DNA of 11,553 nt from DATILI01 sp035476635 (GTDB lineage Bacteria; Pseudomonadota; Gammaproteobacteria; Burkholderiales; Burkholderiaceae_C), in NCBI GenBank assembly GCA_035476635.1, contig DATILI010000197.1, forward strand, positions 1 through 11,553, in the 5' to 3' direction. Position 1 is the stretch's first letter, and every line of letters starts with the position of its first letter. The position numbers and the translations under genes are program-made. Under the pieces are notes generated by a model. The model had not been told where the DNA came from. It did no database searches and was given only the letters and a program-made list of their open reading frames with translations. Positions 5,920 through 11,553 of this stretch are shown here, one piece after another.

Positions 5920-8919
5920 ATGCCAGAACGGAGCGCGTCAAGCGTCCAGGACGAGAATGGGCCAGGCCGAAAGGGCCCGGATGCGGCCCTGCACTTGCAG
6001 CCGGTGCGTCGCGGCCCGTCCACTGTGCAGGAACTTTCTGCCGATTCCTACCGGGTGCTGGTCGAGCAGGTCCAGGCGGCCATGTTCGTCATACAGAACG
6101 ACCGCTTTCGTTTTGTCAATCCAAAGCTGACGCAGCTGTTCGGCTACTCAATGGAAGAGTTTCTGGATGGCATGGACCCCAGCGACTTGACGATTCCCGA
6201 AGAGCGTGCCCGGGTTCGCGAGCAGGTGCGCCAGCGGGTGCAGGGTGTTCCTGGCCGCGCCTACGACATCTCCTGCATACGCAAAGACGGCAGCTTCTTC
6301 AGCGCGCGGGTCTGGGGCGTGCATATTGCGTTGGACGGAGAACCGGCCGACCTCGTCACGCTGCATGACGTCAGCGAAATCAAGCAAGCCACGCAGGCCG
6401 CACAGCAGCGGGCGCAGCTGTTGGCGCATGCCGAGGAGCTGGCGCACATCGGGTCGGCCGAAACCGACCTGGCGAGCGACGTGGTCACCCTCTCCGCCGG
6501 CATGTTCGCCCTTCTTGGCGAGCCGGTGTCCGAGCAGAAGTTCTCCCGGGACTGGTTGTTCACCCGGGTTCCGTTCGGCGAGCGCGCCTTTGTTCGCGGC
6601 ATCAGCGAAGGTGTCTCGCCGGGGGAGACTTGCGAGTTCCAGCACCGCATCGTGCACGCGGACGGTACCCAGCGGATCGTGCTGCACCGGGGGCTGGTGG
6701 AGGCTGGCGCCCAAGGCCAGCCGGTGCGGTCGCTCACCATCCTGCAAGACATCACGGTACAGCGCACCGCGGAGCAGCGGCTTGATCTGCTGGCCAACTC
6801 CGACGAAGTGACGGGCTTGCCAAACCGCAGCGGCTTGGCCGACAGGCTGGACGCGGCAGTGCGCCAGGCGCGCCGCGAGGATCGCCAAATCGCGGTGCTG
6901 GGTATCGAGATCGACCAGCTCAAGCTGGTCAGCGAATCCCTGGGCTATGCCGGCGGCGACCGCCTGCTCGCCGCCGTGGCAAAACGATTGTCCGGCGCAC
7001 TTTCGCCGCAGGACACGCTGGCACACCTGGGCAGCGCCGAATACGTTGCGCTGCTCAACCGCAGCGAAGACGTTGGCGAAGTCCAGGCGCAGGCGATTGC
7101 GCAGATGCTGATCGAGGCGCTTGCGGCGCCATTTCCGATCGATGACAGCGAAGTCAAGGTGAGCTGCGGCATTGGAGTCTGCCTGTTTCCGCGCGATGGC
7201 GATGGCGTCGACAAACTGCTGCACCAGGCCCAGGCCGCCATGTACCGGGCCCACGAGCTGGGCGACAACCGCGTCTGCTTCTTCAGCCCGGAAGCCAATG
7301 CCAAGGCCGCGGTTCGCCTGGCGATGGAGGCCGCATTGCGGCGTGCGCTGCAGCGCGGCGAATTCCAGTTGCGCTACCAGCCGCAGCTGGACCTGGCAAG
7401 CGGCGGCGTGGTCGGGGTGGAGGCCCTGCTGCGCTGGAACGCCGAAGCGCGCGGCGCCGTGCCGCTGTCGGAGTTCCTGCCGGTGGCGGAGGAAACCGGC
7501 TTGAGCCTGCCGATCGGCGAGTGGGTACTGCGAACCGCTTGCACGCAAAGCCTGGCCTGGCAGCGGGCCGGCTTTGCGCCCTTGCGCATGGCGGTGAATC
7601 TGACCATCCGCCAGCTGCAGCAGGCCGACATCGTGCGACGCATTCAGGCCATCCTGATGGAAACCGGCCTCGACCCGCACCACCTCAGCCTGGAAGTGAC
7701 AGAAAGCGGACTGATGGGCGAAGGCGCGCACGTGAGCCGGGTGCTGGCGGAGTTGAAGGCGCTGGGCGTCGAGATCGCGCTGGACGGCTTCGGCACCGGC
7801 TATTCATCGCTGAGCCGCTTGCGCCAGTTGCCGATCGATGTGGTCAAGGTGGACCGCTCCTTCGTGCATGACGTGACGGCCGCGCCCGAGGATGTCTCGA
7901 TCACGCGCGCAGTCATCACCATGGCGCACAGCCTGCAGATGAAGGTCCTGGCCACGGGAGTGGAAACCGAGGGCCAGCTGGCGCTGCTGGTTTCCAACCG
8001 CTGTGACCGCATGCAGGGCAACTACTTCAGCAACCCCATTACCGGGGAAGCGGTGGCGGCCATGCTGCGTGAGGGCCGGCAGTTGCCGGAGAAACTGCTC
8101 CAGCGGCGGACCCAGAAACGCACACTGCTGCTGGTCGACGACGAGGAAAGCATCGTCTCCTCGCTCAAGCGCCTGCTGCGGCGCGATGGCTACCAGGTGG
8201 TCACGGCCAACAGCGGCGCGCAGGGGCTGCAGCGCATGGCCGAGAACGCGGTGGATGTCATCGTCTCCGACCAGCGCATGCCGGGCATGACGGGGGTTGA
8301 GTTCCTGCGCCGCGCCAAGGAGCTGTATCCGGATACCGTGCGCATGGTGCTGTCCGGCTATACGGAGCTGCAGTCGATCACCGACGCCATCAACGAAGGC
8401 GCGATCTACAAGTTCCTGACCAAGCCCTGGGACGACGAGCGGCTGCGCGGGCACATCCAGGAAGCCTTCCACCACAAGGAGCTGGCCGACGAGAACCGCC
8501 GGCTCGGCGGTGCGGTGGTCGCCGCCAACCAGGAACTGGCCGAGGTGAACGAACGCCTGCAGCGCCTGCTCGATACACAGCGCGAGCAGATCACGCGCGA
8601 AGAGACCAGCCTGCTGATCGCACGCGAGATGATCGAGAACATCCCGGCACCGGTGCTCGGCTTTGACCAGGAAGGCATGATCGCCTTCGTCAACGCCGAC
8701 GCTGAACGCCTGTTTTCACAGGAAGCCGGGCTCCTGGGGCGCGGCGCGCAAGAAGCGCTGGCCGACGATCTGCTGGCCGTCTGGCAGCACGGCGACGGAG
8801 CCTACCACCGGGTCAGCGTGGCCGGCCAGCCCTACCAGGCCGTGTGCCGCGAAATGCACAGCGCCACGCGTTCGCGCGGCAAGCTACTGGTCCTCACACC
8901 CAGCGCGATCGCGCATTGA
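5920..8919 (+). CDS. PAS-PAS-GGDEF-EAL-REC-PAS signalling protein with degenerate GGDEF and EAL sites
   Basis: A 999-aa cytoplasmic multidomain protein with no membrane segment. Order: PAS (about 42-155), second PAS (170-282), GGDEF (288-452), EAL (470-712), receiver (735-852), coiled coil (853-900), PAS (900-999). The GGDEF signature is GSAEY (371-375) and the upstream I-site Arg is missing (SPQD), so cyclase activity is unlikely. In the EAL domain E501 (VEALLRW), the Asn of VNLT, the Glu of LEVTES, KVD and the Gln of MQGNYF are kept. DDFG has become DGFG (G623), and the Glu of AEGVE has become T679. In characterised EAL enzymes these two positions help build the metal/base site, so hydrolysis is probably lost or weak and a c-di-GMP-sensing role is plausible. 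The receiver looks active: D740/D741, phospho-acceptor D784, S812, K835 (TKPW). First gene of a five-gene signalling operon. Confidence 0.93.
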   Translation: MPERSASSVQDENGPGRKGPDAALHLQPVRRGPSTVQELSADSYRVLVEQVQAAMFVIQNDRFRFVNPKLTQLFGYSMEEFLDGMDPSDLTIPEERARVREQVRQRVQGVPGRAYDISCIRKDGSFFSARVWGVHIALDGEPADLVTLHDVSEIKQATQAAQQRAQLLAHAEELAHIGSAETDLASDVVTLSAGMFALLGEPVSEQKFSRDWLFTRVPFGERAFVRGISEGVSPGETCEFQHRIVHADGTQRIVLHRGLVEAGAQGQPVRSLTILQDITVQRTAEQRLDLLANSDEVTGLPNRSGLADRLDAAVRQARREDRQIAVLGIEIDQLKLVSESLGYAGGDRLLAAVAKRLSGALSPQDTLAHLGSAEYVALLNRSEDVGEVQAQAIAQMLIEALAAPFPIDDSEVKVSCGIGVCLFPRDGDGVDKLLHQAQAAMYRAHELGDNRVCFFSPEANAKAAVRLAMEAALRRALQRGEFQLRYQPQLDLASGGVVGVEALLRWNAEARGAVPLSEFLPVAEETGLSLPIGEWVLRTACTQSLAWQRAGFAPLRMAVNLTIRQLQQADIVRRIQAILMETGLDPHHLSLEVTESGLMGEGAHVSRVLAELKALGVEIALDGFGTGYSSLSRLRQLPIDVVKVDRSFVHDVTAAPEDVSITRAVITMAHSLQMKVLATGVETEGQLALLVSNRCDRMQGNYFSNPITGEAVAAMLREGRQLPEKLLQRRTQKRTLLLVDDEESIVSSLKRLLRRDGYQVVTANSGAQGLQRMAENAVDVIVSDQRMPGMTGVEFLRRAKELYPDTVRMVLSGYTELQSITDAINEGAIYKFLTKPWDDERLRGHIQEAFHHKELADENRRLGGAVVAANQELAEVNERLQRLLDTQREQITREETSLLIAREMIENIPAPVLGFDQEGMIAFVNADAERLFSQEAGLLGRGAQEALADDLLAVWQHGDGAYHRVSVAGQPYQAVCREMHSATRSRGKLLVLTPSAIAH

Positions 8920-8923
8920 TGCC

Positions 8924-9259
8924 ATGGCACCTTCCACATTCGCACTTGATGATCTGCCCGCCGCAGGCGGTGTGCTGGCCGAGCCGGTCCGCGACGCGAA
9001 CGGACAACTGCTGGTTCCGGCAGGCACGGCCCTGAACCCGGACCTGGTCGCCGCGCTGCGCCGGCGCGGGATCGCGGCGGTCGTTGTGTTTCCGCCCAGC
9101 ACGGCGGCCAACGAAGAAGGCGCAAAGGCGCAAGCGCAAGCCTCGAACGCGCAAGCCGAGGCGCGCGTGCAGCGCCTGTTCAGGTACTCGGTAAAAGCGG
9201 GGCAACTCAACCCCTTGCTGCACATCGTTCGCCGCTTCCGCCTGGGAGAGTCGCCATGA
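8924..9259 (+). CDS. small stand-alone module resembling the N-terminal domain of HD-GYP/HDOD proteins
   Basis: A 111-aa soluble protein of unknown function. Residues 8-56 (LDDLPAAGGVLAEPV, then DANGQLLVPAGTALN, then LVAALRRRGIAAVVV) have the shape of a short beta-rich module that I associate with the region in front of HD-GYP or HDOD domains in other bacteria; this is recognition by pattern, not by search. A low-complexity linker (about 61-80, with AKAQAQASNAQAEA) leads to a basic amphipathic tail, RVQRLFRY and then LLHIVRRFRLGE. The ATG lies four bases after the preceding stop, with no good Shine-Dalgarno sequence, so it relies on coupling. Its stop overlaps the next start (ATGA). This suggests it works with the HDOD protein as a split, two-chain version of a fused architecture. 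Codon use matches the neighbours, supporting a real gene. Confidence 0.8.
   Translation: MAPSTFALDDLPAAGGVLAEPVRDANGQLLVPAGTALNPDLVAALRRRGIAAVVVFPPSTAANEEGAKAQAQASNAQAEARVQRLFRYSVKAGQLNPLLHIVRRFRLGESP
9244..9250 (+). promoter_or_regulatory. ribosome binding site of the HDOD gene, inside the upstream gene
   Basis: GGGAGAG lies five bases before the ATG at 9256 and within the last codons of the 111-aa gene. Together with the ATGA overlap of stop and start it supports translational coupling and fixes this start. Confidence 0.65.
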
Positions 9260-10098
9260 CTGTTTTATCGCCCGAAGCCATTGTTGCCAGCGTGCGGGAA
9301 TTGCCCTCCCTGCCCGCGGCGGTGATGGAGCTGATCCAGTCGATGGGCAACACCGAGGTGAACGCCGAAGAGCTCGCCAGCAAGATATCGAATGACCAGG
9401 CTCTCGCCGCGAAGACCCTGCGGCTGGCCAACTCGTCGTTCTACGGCATGTCGCGCCAGGTGACGTCGATCGCCGACGCCACCACCATTCTCGGCTTGCG
9501 CACCTTGCACAGCGTGGCCACGGCCGCCGGAGTTGCGGGAAACTTTTCGAAGGTACGGTGCCAGGGCTTCGACTTCAACGCGTTCTGGCGCCACTGCATC
9601 GGCGTCGCCCTGTGCGCCCAGTCTCTGGCCCAGGCCGCGCGCCTGGAAGCGGGCTCCGCATTCACGTTGGGCCTGCTGCACGACATCGGCCGTCTCGCGC
9701 TGGCAAGCAGCTTTTCCGAGCAGTATGCGCAGGTCCTGCAGTACCAGCGCGAGCAGGATTGCTTCATCCTGGAGGCCGAACGCGCCGTGCTCGGAACAGA
9801 CCATGCGCAGGTTGGCGGATTGATCGCGGAGCATTGGCGCTTTGCGCCGGCTTTCGTGGAAGCCATCGCCGAGCACCACGATCCGAAGCCGGCCGCCGCC
9901 GCGCGGCTCAGCGATGTCGTGCACGTGGCCGACAACATGGCGCATGCGCTGGATTTGTCGCGCCTGGAGGACGACATGGTGCCGCCGCTGTCCACGGCCT
10001 CCTGGTCCCGTTTCGCCCTGGACGAGCGCAAGTGCCGGCAGATGTTCATGAACACCGAGTCGCAGCACGAAGCGGTGTGCCAGGCGCTTTTGAGCTAG
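9256..10098 (+). CDS. HDOD-domain signalling protein
   Basis: A 280-aa cytoplasmic protein made almost entirely of one HDOD domain (about 12-215). The N-terminal helical half shows LPSLPAAVMELIQ, then ISNDQALAAKTLRLANSSFYG and a TILGLRTLHS segment, all typical of the family. The C-terminal half keeps an HD-like series: H113 (FWRHCIG), H142-D143 (LLHDIGRL), H183 (TDHAQVGG), H207-H208 (AEHHDP) and D226 (HVADNMAHAL). HDOD proteins are generally thought to be non-enzymatic regulators related to HD hydrolases, often found next to two-component and c-di-GMP genes. Here so many His/Asp residues are kept that metal binding cannot be excluded. Its start overlaps the preceding stop, and a histidine kinase follows after 15 bases. 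A role as partner or output of the kinase/receiver pair is inferred from context. Confidence 0.93.
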   Translation: MTVLSPEAIVASVRELPSLPAAVMELIQSMGNTEVNAEELASKISNDQALAAKTLRLANSSFYGMSRQVTSIADATTILGLRTLHSVATAAGVAGNFSKVRCQGFDFNAFWRHCIGVALCAQSLAQAARLEAGSAFTLGLLHDIGRLALASSFSEQYAQVLQYQREQDCFILEAERAVLGTDHAQVGGLIAEHWRFAPAFVEAIAEHHDPKPAAAARLSDVVHVADNMAHALDLSRLEDDMVPPLSTASWSRFALDERKCRQMFMNTESQHEAVCQALLS

Positions 10099-10104
10099 TA
10101 GACA

Positions 10105-10112
10105 GGAGAGGC
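10105..10112 (+). promoter_or_regulatory. strong ribosome binding site of the histidine kinase gene
   Basis: AGGAGAGG sits in the 15-base gap after the HDOD stop, just before the ATG at 10114. It is the best Shine-Dalgarno sequence in the operon and fixes the kinase start. Confidence 0.7.
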
Positions 10113-10113
10113 C

Positions 10114-11046
<933 letters not shown>

Positions 11047-11049
11047 GCG

Positions 11050-11553
11050 ATGGATGTGGTGCCAGATCTGCAGGCCAGGCCCGCCGCCGTCCAGGAAAAC
11101 GGTGCGGGCATGAGTGACGGCCCGGCCGGCGCCAGCCAGACAGTCTTGTGCGTGGACGACGAGCCCAACATCGTGTCGGCGCTGCGGCGCCTGTTTCGCA
11201 GCAGCGGCTACCGTGTCGTGACCGCCACCAGCGGGGCCGAGGCGCTGACGCTGCTCGAAGGTGAGCCGGTCGACCTGATTTTTTCCGACATGCGCATGCC
11301 GGGCATGGACGGCGCGCAGTTGCTGGAGCAGGTGCGCGCGCGCTGGCCGGGCACGGCCAGGGTCTTGCTGACCGGCTATGCCGACATGCGCTCGACCATC
11401 TCCGCGATCAACACCGGGGAGGTCTACCGCTACATCACCAAGCCCTGGAACGACGAAGAGATTCTCGCGACCGCGCGCCAGGTGTTCGAGCGCAAGGCGC
11501 TGCAGGCGGAAAAATCCCGACTCGAAGCCTTGACGCATGCGCAAAACCAGGAA
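11050..11553 (+). CDS. response regulator, RpfG-like receiver (C-terminus cut by window edge)
   Basis: The first 168 residues of a response regulator; the frame is open at the right edge. After a flexible 29-residue leader, the receiver (about 30-148) shows the acidic pair D36-D37 (CVDDEPN), phospho-acceptor D80 (FSDMRMPGMDG), T108 (LLTGY) and K131 (YITKPWND). The run of helix residues that follows (KALQAEKSRLEALTHAQNQE) is a coiled-coil linker like that between receiver and HD-GYP domain in RpfG-type phosphodiesterases, so an HD-GYP output is the best guess, though a PAS or other output is possible. GAGGAG at 11038-11043, overlapping the end of the kinase gene, supports the ATG at 11050; a second in-frame ATG at 11110 would also spare the receiver. 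The kinase stop is three bases upstream. Confidence 0.9.
   Translation, partial: MDVVPDLQARPAAVQENGAGMSDGPAGASQTVLCVDDEPNIVSALRRLFRSSGYRVVTATSGAEALTLLEGEPVDLIFSDMRMPGMDGAQLLEQVRARWPGTARVLLTGYADMRSTISAINTGEVYRYITKPWNDEEILATARQVFERKALQAEKSRLEALTHAQNQE

Noticed and set aside
8919..9035. ATG at 8919 overlapping the stop of the 999-aa gene (TGATG)
   Set aside because: That frame ends after 38 codons and has no recognisable content; the ATG at 8924 opens the frame with a coherent domain.

Overview
The window is GC-rich, densely packed bacterial DNA. Its gene types, codon use and the order MarR regulator - NodT-type lipoprotein - EmrA - EmrB suggest a betaproteobacterium of the Burkholderiales, probably Comamonadaceae-like. 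This assignment is inferred from gene style; no rRNA or other marker is present. I see no tRNA, rRNA, CRISPR array, insertion sequence or integrase, and no intergenic stretch longer than about 130 bases.

Left part (1-5788), drug efflux. A leftward ABC exporter (MsbA-like transmembrane domain, cut by the left edge) diverges across only 77 bases from a rightward four-gene operon. That operon encodes a MarR/EmrR-type repressor, a NodT-family outer-membrane factor with a lipobox, an EmrA-type periplasmic adaptor and an EmrB-type 14-helix DHA2 pump, which together make a complete tripartite extrusion system with its own regulator. The divergent gap holds a near-consensus sigma-70 promoter. Its spacer and -10 are covered by two interlocked palindromes, a likely MarR operator, and the predicted transcription start falls almost on the marR ATG, so the message may be leaderless.

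Middle (5789-5919). A 131-base gap holds two hairpins, one of them a stem of about 16 base pairs directly upstream of the next ribosome binding site.

Right part (5920 to the end), a five-gene signalling operon with gaps of 4, -4, 15 and 3 bases. It encodes: a 999-aa PAS-PAS-GGDEF-EAL-REC-PAS protein whose GGDEF and EAL sites are both degenerate; a 111-aa stand-alone module resembling the N-terminal domain found in front of some HD-GYP/HDOD proteins; an HDOD protein that keeps an HD-like His/Asp pattern; a soluble histidine kinase with no membrane segment; and a response regulator cut by the right edge, whose receiver resembles those of RpfG-type HD-GYP regulators. The first and last proteins carry similar receiver domains, so one soluble kinase may phosphorylate both. 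This apparently non-catalytic c-di-GMP scaffold in a phosphorelay operon is the most interesting part of the window.
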